Shown piece after piece: positions 1 through 6,800 of a stretch of 6,804 nucleotides of DNA (its first letter is position 1; each line of letters begins with the position of its first letter). Origin of the DNA: an uncultured bacterium (GTDB lineage: Bacteria > Gemmatimonadota > Gemmatimonadetes > Palauibacterales > KS3-K002). The stretch is from NCBI GenBank assembly GCA_947581845.1, contig CANPVY010000271.1, forward strand, positions 1-6,804. Direction: 5' to 3'. The translations under genes were made by a program, and so were the position numbers. The notes below the pieces were generated by a model. The model ran no database searches and had not been told where the DNA came from. It was given only the letters and a program-made list of their open reading frames with translations.

Positions 1-1496
1 TCCATACGATCAAGGGAATGGCCGCAGCGATGGGCTATGAGACGGTAACGCGGCTGTCCCACAACATCGAGTCGGTGCTGGATGAGCTGAGGGCGGGGCG
101 ACGGCAGGTCGACCGGGCCGTCACCGACCTCCTGCTGCACGCCGTGGACCTGCTGGAGCAGACGGTGGAGGCAACCGTCGCGGGAACCGAGGCGCCAGAC
201 CCGGCCGTGACCATCGAAGGTCTGGTTCAGTGGCGGTTGCTGGGCGAGCCAGCCCCGGCCGCGCCCGTCGCCACACCTCCGCCGGAGGAGTCGGCACGCG
301 TGCGCGCACGTCGGGCCGAGACGTTTGCGAGAAAGGCCGACGCCACGCGTGTGCGCGTCGATATTCGCAGGCTCGATGCCCTGATGAACCTGATCGGGGA
401 ACTCACCATCGTACGGGGTCGCCTTCGCGCGCTGGCGGACCTACTGGGATCGGAGCCTCTGCTGGATACAGTTGAGCAAGCGACACGGCTCATCGCCGAG
501 ATGCAGCTCAACGTGGTGGAAAGCCGAATGGTGCCCGTCTGGCAGATCTTCGATCGCTTTCCTCGCTTGGTGCGAGACAGCGCACGCTCGCTAGACAAAG
601 AGGTCGAGCTCGAGATCTCAGGCAGGGATCTCGAGCTGGACCGCTCACTGCTTGACGCGATCTCCGATCCGCTCGTTCACCTGCTGCGTAATGCGGTAGA
701 CCACGGTATCGAGGCGCCCGCCGAGCGTGAGCAGGCGGGCAAGCCACGAGCGGGGCGAATCGAGATCTCGGCGCGGCGCGAGCGGTCGCGCGTGGTGATA
801 GAGGTCAGCGATGATGGACGCGGCATCGATCGCGAGCAGCTGATAGCGAAGGCCCGCCGCGAGGGCCTCGTCGGGGCCGATATGCAGCTGACCAACCAGG
901 AGCTCTTCCGGATCATGGCGCGACCTGGATTCTCCACGTCCAGCCACGTCACAACGGTGTCGGGCCGAGGGGTCGGCTTGAATGTGGTGGAGGACACGGC
1001 CAGAGGCTTGGGCGGCTCGGTGGAGCTGCAGAGCGAGGTGGGCGTCGGCACCACGATTCGACTCGAGCTGCCGCTTACCCTTGCTATTATCCGTGCTCTC
1101 ATCGTCAAGGTGGCTGGACAGGTCTACGCTGTGCCGGCCAGCTTTACGCTCGAAAGTCTCGAGCTCCCGGGAAGCGCCGTTGAGCGGGCTCACGGGCGCG
1201 AGTGGGTCAGCTGGCATGACGAGCGGGTGCCGCTCACCCGTCTGCAGGTGCTGCTGGGCGGTGAGAACGGGAATGGCGAGGGGATCAACGGCGGCGCGGG
1301 TGAGCTGCTCAACGTCGTGGCGTTGGCGTTCGGGGGAACGCGGCTGGTTGTGTCGGTGGACGAATTCGTCGGTGAGGAGGAAATCGTAATCAAGCCGTTC
1401 GACTTGCCGGTTGGGGCCGTACCCGTGTTCTCCGGTGCGACGGTACGACCGGACGGTCGGCCAGCCCTGGTGCTGGATGTCGGCAGTCTCTGCTAG
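1..1496 (+). CDS. cheA: Chemotaxis histidine kinase CheA, 5'-truncated by window edge
   Basis: Sensor kinase of a chemosensory array: it autophosphorylates on histidine and passes the phosphate to CheY/CheB-type regulators in the cytoplasm. The reading frame is open from base 3, and the first full codon (3-5) is the His of an HTIKGMAAAMGY motif, the Hpt (P1) phosphorylation site. The ATG at 18 is therefore internal, and roughly 45-50 residues plus the true start lie upstream. After P1 comes a Pro/Ala-rich linker (about 195-345) with no room for a P2 CheY-binding domain. P3 dimerisation follows (about 345-540, with RRLDALMNLIGELT and ESRMVPV). The P4 ATPase comes next: N box HLLRNAVDHG at 678-707, G1 DDGRGID at 810-830, G2 GRGVGLNVV at 963-989. 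A CheW-like P5 (about 1086-1493) carries a Gly-rich loop near 1257-1310. All ATP-binding motifs are intact, so it should be an active kinase. It stops with TAG 33 bases before cheC. Confidence 0.97.
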   Translation, partial: HTIKGMAAAMGYETVTRLSHNIESVLDELRAGRRQVDRAVTDLLLHAVDLLEQTVEATVAGTEAPDPAVTIEGLVQWRLLGEPAPAAPVATPPPEESARVRARRAETFARKADATRVRVDIRRLDALMNLIGELTIVRGRLRALADLLGSEPLLDTVEQATRLIAEMQLNVVESRMVPVWQIFDRFPRLVRDSARSLDKEVELEISGRDLELDRSLLDAISDPLVHLLRNAVDHGIEAPAEREQAGKPRAGRIEISARRERSRVVIEVSDDGRGIDREQLIAKARREGLVGADMQLTNQELFRIMARPGFSTSSHVTTVSGRGVGLNVVEDTARGLGGSVELQSEVGVGTTIRLELPLTLAIIRALIVKVAGQVYAVPASFTLESLELPGSAVERAHGREWVSWHDERVPLTRLQVLLGGENGNGEGINGGAGELLNVVALAFGGTRLVVSVDEFVGEEEIVIKPFDLPVGAVPVFSGATVRPDGRPALVLDVGSLC

Positions 1497-1503
1497 TGCG
1501 GCC

Positions 1504-1533
1504 ATGTCACCCGTGTTGCGACTGAACGGATGA
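1504..1533 (+). other. Possible 9-codon mini-ORF coupled to the cheC start
   Basis: Inside the 33-base cheA-cheC gap, an ATG at 1504 opens a frame encoding MSPVLRLNG. Its TGA stop (1531-1533) overlaps the cheC ATG (1530-1532) as ATGA. The cheC start has no good Shine-Dalgarno sequence of its own, so re-initiation after this tiny ORF could help translate cheC. The mini-ORF also lacks a strong ribosome binding site, and so short a frame can arise by chance. It is listed only as a possible leader. Confidence 0.15.
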
Positions 1534-2150
1534 AGGACACAAGAGAGCTCAAAGATCTGCAGCTTGACGCGCTGAGGGAGGTCGCGAACATCGGCGCGGG
1601 TCACGCGGCTACGGCACTCAGTCAGCTCACAAAGCGCCGCATCATGATCGACGTGCCGGAGGTACGGGTGTGCCTGATCGAAGAGGCTGCCTCGGCGGTT
1701 GGCAACGCGAGTGGTGTGGTCGCCGCGGTTCTCATGCACGTGCTGGGCGATCTCACGGGGCGCAGTCTTCTGATCTTCCAGAAGGACTGCGCGATGCAGC
1801 TCACCGACATGCTCCTGAACCGAGAGCCGGGTACGACTAAGGTGTTCGCTGAGCTGGAACAGTCCTCCCTCAAGGAAACGGCTAACATCTTGACCGGCGC
1901 CTACCTCACCGGCCTTTCCGACATGCTCGGCCTGATGCTCATCCCTTCGGTGCCCAGCTTGGCGATAGATCTCTGCTCCGCGATTCTCTCGACCACCTAT
2001 CTCAATTTCGGCCATGACCGAAGCTATGTTATCATCCTGGACACCCGCTTTCGGTTTGATCCAGGCGATCCGGGGATGTCCGGTCACTTCGTTCTGCTGC
2101 CGGATCCTTCCAGTCTGAACGTCATACTGAGGGCCGTGCGGCTGGGATAG
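1530..2150 (+). CDS. cheC: CheC-type CheY-P phosphatase
   Basis: Cytoplasmic phosphatase of the CheC/CheX/FliY family, which removes phosphate from CheY-P and resets the chemosensory signal. The 206-residue product has the usual CheC length and the two-fold pseudosymmetric layout. The first active-site helix reads LDALREVANIGAGHAA, with Glu17 and Asn20. The second reads SSLKETANILTGAY, with Glu116 and Asn119. Both copies of the E-x-x-N pair that coordinates the phosphate-bearing site are present, so both sites look active, as in classical CheC and unlike CheX. The ATG at 1530 is the only usable start in this frame after the cheA stop. Its upstream bases (gactgaacgg) give at best a weak ribosome binding site, which suggests coupling to upstream translation. 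Position right after cheA supports the call. CheD, the usual CheC partner, is not in the window. A weak alternative name is a CheC-like FliY/FliN homologue, but no FliN domain follows. Confidence 0.93.
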   Translation: MKDTRELKDLQLDALREVANIGAGHAATALSQLTKRRIMIDVPEVRVCLIEEAASAVGNASGVVAAVLMHVLGDLTGRSLLIFQKDCAMQLTDMLLNREPGTTKVFAELEQSSLKETANILTGAYLTGLSDMLGLMLIPSVPSLAIDLCSAILSTTYLNFGHDRSYVIILDTRFRFDPGDPGMSGHFVLLPDPSSLNVILRAVRLG

Positions 2151-2153
2151 GGC

Positions 2154-4874
2154 ATGAAGAGCACCGTTCGCTCCGAGGGCGATCTGCGCGTTCTCCGGGC
2201 GTTGGCCCGCAGGATCGATCCGGGGGACGCTGGCGCGTACAACAACCTGGGAGTCGTCTACTACCAGAAGGGCCTGTACGAGGAGGCGATCGAGCAGTTT
2301 CGCCGTGCCCTGGCTATCGACGAGAAGATGGAGGTGGCACGCCGAAATCTCGAGATCGCCTATCACCAGACTGGCTACTACGATCGGCGGATTGCCCGGC
2401 TGGAGCGGCGGCTCCAGGCCAACGACTCGGATAACGAAGCCCGCTTCAAGCTTGCGGACGCCTATCTGCAAACGGGGCGCGTGGACGAGGCGGTCGAGCA
2501 GTACGAACTGTTGATCAAGAGAAGGCCCAAAGACGTACGCGTAGTCCTCAAACTCGGCAGCGCCGAGAAGAGTCGCGGTGAGTTGAAGCGGGCCATCGAG
2601 TGGTTCGAGCGGGCCCGCGAGCTCGATCCGGATCGCCCGTTGATCCATTACGCACTCGGCGAGATCCTCTACAACCAGGGGATGAATGAGGAGGCGATCG
2701 CCCACCTGAAGAAGGCGCTCAAGTTGAGCCCCTCGCTGTCAGAAGCGCATCACCTCTTGAGTTTCGTCTACGGCGACATCGGCGAGACGGAGAAGGCCGC
2801 GCAGCACGGCAAGCGTGCAACCGAACTGAATCCCGCGTCTGCAAAGGCACAGGCTAACCTGTCGCTCGACCGCTACAGCCCGGCCCGCTACTTCGAGCTC
2901 ACCGGCAACGCGCCGACACCCACGACCGACGGCCAGCAGGCGTTCGCACACTACAGCCTTGCCATCGCGTTCCGCGCGCGCGGCCTTTACGAGGAGGCCC
3001 GTCGAGAGTTCGCTCGCGGACGCGAGGCAGGCGAGGACACGACACTGATCGAGCAGGCGGAAGCGGAACTGGCGCTGCTCGAGGGCGATGCTGAAGGTGC
3101 ACTGGGACGATACGATGCGCTGCTGTCAACGCAGGAAGACAGCCCTAAGCTATGGAATGAGCGCGGGGTCACGCTCCATCAGATCGGTCGCCTCGAGGAG
3201 GCGGAGCAGAGCTACCGGCGTGCCTTGAGATGGGACGGCAAGTACGCGCTGGCGTGGAACAACGTCGGCGTTCTGAGAGCGCACAGCAGCGACATGACGG
3301 GAGCGGAGACGGCGTTCCAGCAGGCTCTGGAGGTCAAATCCGAGCTGGATGAGGCGCGCCTCAACCTCGGGCTGCTCTGGACCAACACCGGTCGGCCCGA
3401 GAACAGCCTCCGTCTCTTCCGCCAGATGTTGAATTCCGAGCCAGGTCGCGCGGATGCGTGGAACGGGCTGGGCTTGGCGCTGATGGCGCTGAGCCAGATG
3501 GCCGAGGCACGTAACGCATTTGCGCGTGCGGTCGAGTCGGATCCGAGATTTCCACCTGCGCGCTACAATCTCAGCTTCGCGTTGGCGCGGCTTGGCGATC
3601 ATGAGGGCGCGCTGCGTGAGACGAAGAGCGCTCTTGAGCTTGATCCGTACTACACAGCGCCGCGCTTCAAGCTGGCGATCGACCTCCAGTATGAAGGTGG
3701 AGATGTCTGGGCGCCGGAGCTGGCGGCGCCGGAGCGGATCGAGGCAAAGGGATCGGGCATCCGCGATTTCAAGTTTGACCCGGCAGAGCTCGACACGGTG
3801 TTCGGGGAGCTGGATGCGCCGGTGGAGGCCCCGCACGAGATGCGGGAGCCGGCAGAGGACGAACGGACCCGGGACGATACCTTCGGGCTGGCGCGCGATT
3901 ACCTGTCCAGCGGACTCTATGATCGGGCATTGACCGAGGCCGTGCATGCGATGCGCGGGGGCGGTGACACGGCTGAGGGAGCGCTGATTATCGGAAATGT
4001 CTATCTGCAGCGCGGGTTCTACGGCGAGGCTCTCGAACGCTTCCAAGAAGCCCGCGCGCTGAGGCCGGCAGATGCGGCCGTCCTCACCGGCCTTGCCCGC
4101 AGTCTGCTGCGGCTGGGCCGGACAGACGAGGCGCGCGCCGCGGCCGAAGAGCTTGAGCCGCAGGCAGCCGCGGACGTGGGTCAGCTCTTGACTGTGGCGG
4201 AAGCGTTCATCCGCTCGGACGAGGCTGAACGGGCGCTGGCGGTGCTCGACCAGGCTGCGCGAATCTCACCGCGTGACCCGGTGGTGCATCGAGAGGTTGC
4301 CAGGGCGGCACTGGTGGTTGGGAATCGCCGACGCGCCAAGCACGCCTACCGCTTGGCCATTGCCGAGGATCCCGATTTCGCTGCGGCCCGGGTGGAGCTG
4401 GGGCGGATCCTCGTCGACGAGGGCGCGTATAGTGAGGCGGAGGAGGAGATCCGACAGGCGTTCGAGCTCATGCCCACCTACGCGGAGGGCACGCTGCTGC
4501 TGGCCGAGCTGTTGGGCCGACGGGGTCGAACCCGTGAGACCATCAACCTGCTGGCCGGCTATCTGGAGGCCGAGCCTTACAGTCTCGATGCGCTGGTGAT
4601 GCTGGGTGAGGCGCTGGCGAAGGAAGGAAGGCGCAGGGATGCGGAGCAGGCGCTCTTGCGGGTACTGCGATTCGAACCCGAGCGGCCGTTGGTGCTGTTT
4701 CGTCTCGGCGAACTGTGCGCGGAGTCCGGCCGCTACCGCGAGGCGCTCGGATACTGGCGGCGGCTGGTCGAGGTGGCGCCCGAGAGCGAGTACGCCGCGC
4801 GGGCCCGCGTGCAGGCGCGGGTGGCACTGGGAATGGGGCACGCCACTGAGGGCGTGGCCAGGAGTGGTGCCTGA
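2154..4874 (+). CDS. Large TPR-repeat scaffold protein (906 aa)
   Basis: Function unknown; by family it should be a cytoplasmic protein-binding scaffold. It has no signal peptide or membrane segment. TPR-like 34-residue units run from about residue 27 to 512, for example AYNNLGVVYYQKGLYEEAIE at 29-48 and LWNERGVTLHQIGRLEEAEQ at 333-352. A second block runs from about 573 to 885. I estimate 20-22 units by eye. Two segments break the pattern: residues about 231-262, with YSPARYFELTG and a PTPTT stretch, and a charged linker at about 513-572 containing DFKFDPAELDTVFGELD and a Glu/Pro-rich run. The start at 2154 lies 3 bases after the cheC stop, in the same frame, and leaves a short leader before the first TPR, so no other start is needed. 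CTGGGA at 2142-2147 may act as a weak ribosome binding site. Its place between cheC and the PATAN and Roadblock genes suggests that it assembles components of this pathway (inference). Confidence 0.9.
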   Translation: MKSTVRSEGDLRVLRALARRIDPGDAGAYNNLGVVYYQKGLYEEAIEQFRRALAIDEKMEVARRNLEIAYHQTGYYDRRIARLERRLQANDSDNEARFKLADAYLQTGRVDEAVEQYELLIKRRPKDVRVVLKLGSAEKSRGELKRAIEWFERARELDPDRPLIHYALGEILYNQGMNEEAIAHLKKALKLSPSLSEAHHLLSFVYGDIGETEKAAQHGKRATELNPASAKAQANLSLDRYSPARYFELTGNAPTPTTDGQQAFAHYSLAIAFRARGLYEEARREFARGREAGEDTTLIEQAEAELALLEGDAEGALGRYDALLSTQEDSPKLWNERGVTLHQIGRLEEAEQSYRRALRWDGKYALAWNNVGVLRAHSSDMTGAETAFQQALEVKSELDEARLNLGLLWTNTGRPENSLRLFRQMLNSEPGRADAWNGLGLALMALSQMAEARNAFARAVESDPRFPPARYNLSFALARLGDHEGALRETKSALELDPYYTAPRFKLAIDLQYEGGDVWAPELAAPERIEAKGSGIRDFKFDPAELDTVFGELDAPVEAPHEMREPAEDERTRDDTFGLARDYLSSGLYDRALTEAVHAMRGGGDTAEGALIIGNVYLQRGFYGEALERFQEARALRPADAAVLTGLARSLLRLGRTDEARAAAEELEPQAAADVGQLLTVAEAFIRSDEAERALAVLDQAARISPRDPVVHREVARAALVVGNRRRAKHAYRLAIAEDPDFAAARVELGRILVDEGAYSEAEEEIRQAFELMPTYAEGTLLLAELLGRRGRTRETINLLAGYLEAEPYSLDALVMLGEALAKEGRRRDAEQALLRVLRFEPERPLVLFRLGELCAESGRYREALGYWRRLVEVAPESEYAARARVQARVALGMGHATEGVARSGA
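4861..4864 (+). promoter_or_regulatory. Ribosome binding site of the PATAN gene
   Basis: GGAG lies 9 bases before the ATG at 4874, a good Shine-Dalgarno match at normal spacing, inside the last codons of the upstream TPR gene. The upstream stop and this start share one A (TGATG), so ribosomes finishing the TPR gene are well placed to re-initiate. This supports 4874 as the true start. Confidence 0.7.
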
Positions 4875-6007
4875 TGCCGATAGAGGGCTCGCTGCGCGAG
4901 TTTGCGTTGCACGACATTCTGCAGCTTCTTCACCTCTCACGGAAGACTGGGGAGCTGAAGATCGTGCAGCAACCGGCGGGTACACGAGGGGTCGTGGTCT
5001 TCAAAGCGGGTGCCGTGGTCGGTGCGTACTTGGACGAGGCCTCTCCGCGTCTAGGCTATATGCTGCTCAACGCAGGCAAGATCAGGGAGGCGGATCTCCA
5101 TCACGCGAATCAGCTGCACGCTGAGAATCCTGCCCGTGCCTGGCGTGACGTCTTCGAGTCGCTCGACGTCGTGCCGCGCGAGGACCTGGAGAGATACGTG
5201 AAGTTCGAGATGGAAGAGTTCGTCTACGAGATCTTGGCGTGGCGTGACGGGCGGTTCCTGTTCGTTGAGCGCCCGATACGTGAGTCGGAGTGCGCTGCCT
5301 GGATACCCGTCGAGTCGGTCTTGATGGAAAGGGCACGGCGTGTCGACGAGCTGTCCGCGCTATCTACGAGCATTGAAGACCCGAGCACGGTGCCGCGCTT
5401 ATCTGAGGGAGCCGCAAGTGAAGGTGGCATGCTCGATCTCTCGCCGGAAGAGTGGGAAGTCGTCGGGCGTATTGATGGAGCGAGCGACGTCAGATCGATC
5501 GCGCACACGCTGGGGCGCAGCGAGTTCGAGGTCAGCAAGGTGATCGGCCAGCTCGCAGAGGAGGGGCTGATCGAGATCGCTTCAGGAGCTGCGGCTCCAA
5601 CCAGGCCGGCTCACGAGGTCGCTCTGGATCAAGTGGAGGAGCTGATCAAGCTTGGCGAGCTGGAGTCTGCGCATGAGGGTCTCGATCCGCTTCTGACTCG
5701 TCATCCCGATGAGCCGAGAGTCCACTACTTGGCGGCCCGCATCCGCGAGGGCAACGCGGATCTGACAGGTGCGGCGAAAGGTTATGAGACGACCTTGAGC
5801 CTGGATCCACTGGCCGAGAATGCGCGACAGCGGCTGGGCCTCGTGCGCTTGAAGCTCGGTGACATCGATGGCGCTGCACGCGAGTGGACAGCGTACCTAC
5901 GCATGGCACCAGACGGCGCGGAGCGGCGACGGGTCGAGCGGGCTATGACAGTGGTGCGAGAACTGCAGACGATATTAGGCGAATTCAATGGCCGGGAGCA
6001 CCCGTAG
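4874..6007 (+). CDS. PATAN/DUF4388 domain protein with winged-helix-like and TPR segments
   Basis: The N-terminus (residues 1 to about 165) matches the DUF4388/PatA N-terminal (PATAN) family. It opens with MPIEGSLREFALHDILQLLH, then LSRKTGELKI, then a strand pair VVVFKAGAVVGAYLDEA at about 40-56. The long helical insertion typical of this domain (about 61-122) follows, then a closing strand, DGRFLFVERP, at 125-134. A Ser/Glu-rich linker (about 160-186) leads to a winged-helix-like segment at 187-236 (LSPEEWEVVGRIDG through LAEEGLIEI). Two or three TPR-like units fill 246-345. PATAN proteins are known in cyanobacterial PatA-type regulators acting in cell patterning or type IV pilus phototaxis, but this one has no receiver domain, so it is not a direct phosphorylation target. 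Likely role (inference): an adaptor between the Che pathway and an output machine. It overlaps the TPR gene by one base and the next gene by 20 bases. Domain identity is firm; cellular role is unknown. Confidence 0.88.
   Translation: MPIEGSLREFALHDILQLLHLSRKTGELKIVQQPAGTRGVVVFKAGAVVGAYLDEASPRLGYMLLNAGKIREADLHHANQLHAENPARAWRDVFESLDVVPREDLERYVKFEMEEFVYEILAWRDGRFLFVERPIRESECAAWIPVESVLMERARRVDELSALSTSIEDPSTVPRLSEGAASEGGMLDLSPEEWEVVGRIDGASDVRSIAHTLGRSEFEVSKVIGQLAEEGLIEIASGAAAPTRPAHEVALDQVEELIKLGELESAHEGLDPLLTRHPDEPRVHYLAARIREGNADLTGAAKGYETTLSLDPLAENARQRLGLVRLKLGDIDGAAREWTAYLRMAPDGAERRRVERAMTVVRELQTILGEFNGREHP
5977..5981 (+). promoter_or_regulatory. Ribosome binding site of the TPR-Roadblock gene
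   Basis: AGGCG, a partial Shine-Dalgarno match, sits within the 3' end of the PATAN gene, about 6-8 bases before the ATG at 5988. It supports that start, which gives a 20-base overlap between the two genes. Confidence 0.45.
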
Positions 6008-6800
6008 ATCACTGCAGGAGCTGAGCGCGGAAGTCGCCGCGAACCCGGACTCGACGGCGTTCGTGGAGCTGGCCGCTGCGTACCGTGAGCGGGGCGATCT
6101 CGACCGTGCGGTGCGGCTCTGCCTGCGTGGTCTCCAGCGGCACCCGACTCACGTGGAAGCTCATTACGAGCTCGGGCGCATCTATGAGCAACGTGGCGAG
6201 CGGGAGCTGGCTCTGGACGAGTGGGGGATCGCCCTCCAGCTGGCAGCGGATCATCTACCTTCGCGCTTATCGATAATCCGACTCTACTTGGACGAGGGGC
6301 GACCTGCAGACGCGGAGCGCGAGTTGCTGATGGCCCGCGAGATCGCTCCCGGGGACGCCAGCGTGGCAGAGCTCTGGAGCAGACTGGAGCCCATGCGCAG
6401 GGACGGAGACGAGAGCGAAGACAGCGCCGCGGCCCCGCTCGGTCCGTTCGGCAAATTGATGCGTGAGTACCCGGGAACGCTCGGCGCGCTGCTGGTGGAC
6501 GCGACCGGTCAGCTGGTCGAGGGCCGGATGACGCCTCGCGGTGTGGAATCGGACAGGATGTTGGGCGTGACGCTGAGTGGCGCGAGAGCGGAGGCCGAGC
6601 GGGTCGCCTCCTATCTGCAGCTCGGTGATCTCCGAAGTGTGGTGATCGAGAGTGGGGTCGTTCGGCTGACGATGTCTGCCGTTGATGGGATCACGCTTAT
6701 CGTCGCCACGGCCTGCGACCTTCCAGCGGGTCAGGCGGCTCGCGTGTTGGAGCGGGCACGCAAGTTGGCACGGGAATACCTGGAAAGCCTGGGCAAATGA
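5988..6800 (+). CDS. TPR protein with C-terminal Roadblock/LC7 domain
   Basis: A 270-residue, probably cytoplasmic protein in two halves. Residues 22-123 form three TPR units, for example AFVELAAAYRERGDLDRAVR at 24-43 and AHYELGRIYEQRGERELALD at 58-77. An acidic, Ala-rich linker (about 138-150, DGDESEDSAAAP) follows. Residues about 153-267 look like a Roadblock/LC7 domain: TLGALLVDATGQLVEG (164-179), a helix around GARAEAERVASYL, strands LRSVVIESGVVRLTMSAV (215-232) and GITLIVATACD (234-244), and a closing helix. Roadblock proteins such as MglB bind or regulate small Ras-like GTPases and set cell polarity or motility direction. No GTPase is in the window; one may lie downstream. The start at 5988 overlaps the upstream gene by 20 bases and has a modest ribosome binding site, pointing to translational coupling. 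The TPR-Roadblock fusion is unlike the short single-domain MglB, so I give no symbol. Confidence 0.87.
   Translation: MAGSTRRSLQELSAEVAANPDSTAFVELAAAYRERGDLDRAVRLCLRGLQRHPTHVEAHYELGRIYEQRGERELALDEWGIALQLAADHLPSRLSIIRLYLDEGRPADAERELLMAREIAPGDASVAELWSRLEPMRRDGDESEDSAAAPLGPFGKLMREYPGTLGALLVDATGQLVEGRMTPRGVESDRMLGVTLSGARAEAERVASYLQLGDLRSVVIESGVVRLTMSAVDGITLIVATACDLPAGQAARVLERARKLAREYLESLGK

Noticed and set aside
18..20. ATG at 18 as the true start of cheA
   Set aside because: The frame is open upstream, and the codons before it encode HTIKG, the conserved Hpt phosphorylation motif. The gene begins outside the window.
1497..1529. Promoter or terminator between cheA and cheC
   Set aside because: The gap is only 33 bases, with no hairpin followed by a T-run and no convincing -35/-10 pair.
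645..2705. A 686-codon minus-strand open frame
   Set aside because: It runs antisense across cheA, cheC and the start of the TPR gene, all of which have clear domain motifs. These three genes share a frame, so one complementary frame stays open across all of them in GC-rich DNA. Its translation shows no recognisable domain.
3711..3734. Short direct repeat gcgccggag, twice, 15 bases apart
   Set aside because: It encodes an APE-x-x-APE stretch in the Ala/Pro/Glu-rich linker of the TPR protein. It is too short and compositionally biased to count as a DNA repeat element.
3150..4046. A 298-codon minus-strand open frame
   Set aside because: It lies fully antisense inside the TPR gene, and its Arg/Leu/Gln-rich translation has no recognisable motif; a shadow of GC-rich codon bias.
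2154..4874. TPR protein as a secreted or outer-membrane lipoprotein
   Set aside because: The N-terminus (MKSTVRSEGDLRVLRAL) has no hydrophobic core or lipobox, so a cytoplasmic location is more likely.
4266..4985. A 239-codon minus-strand open frame
   Set aside because: It is antisense to the end of the TPR gene and the start of the PATAN gene, has low-complexity composition and no motif.
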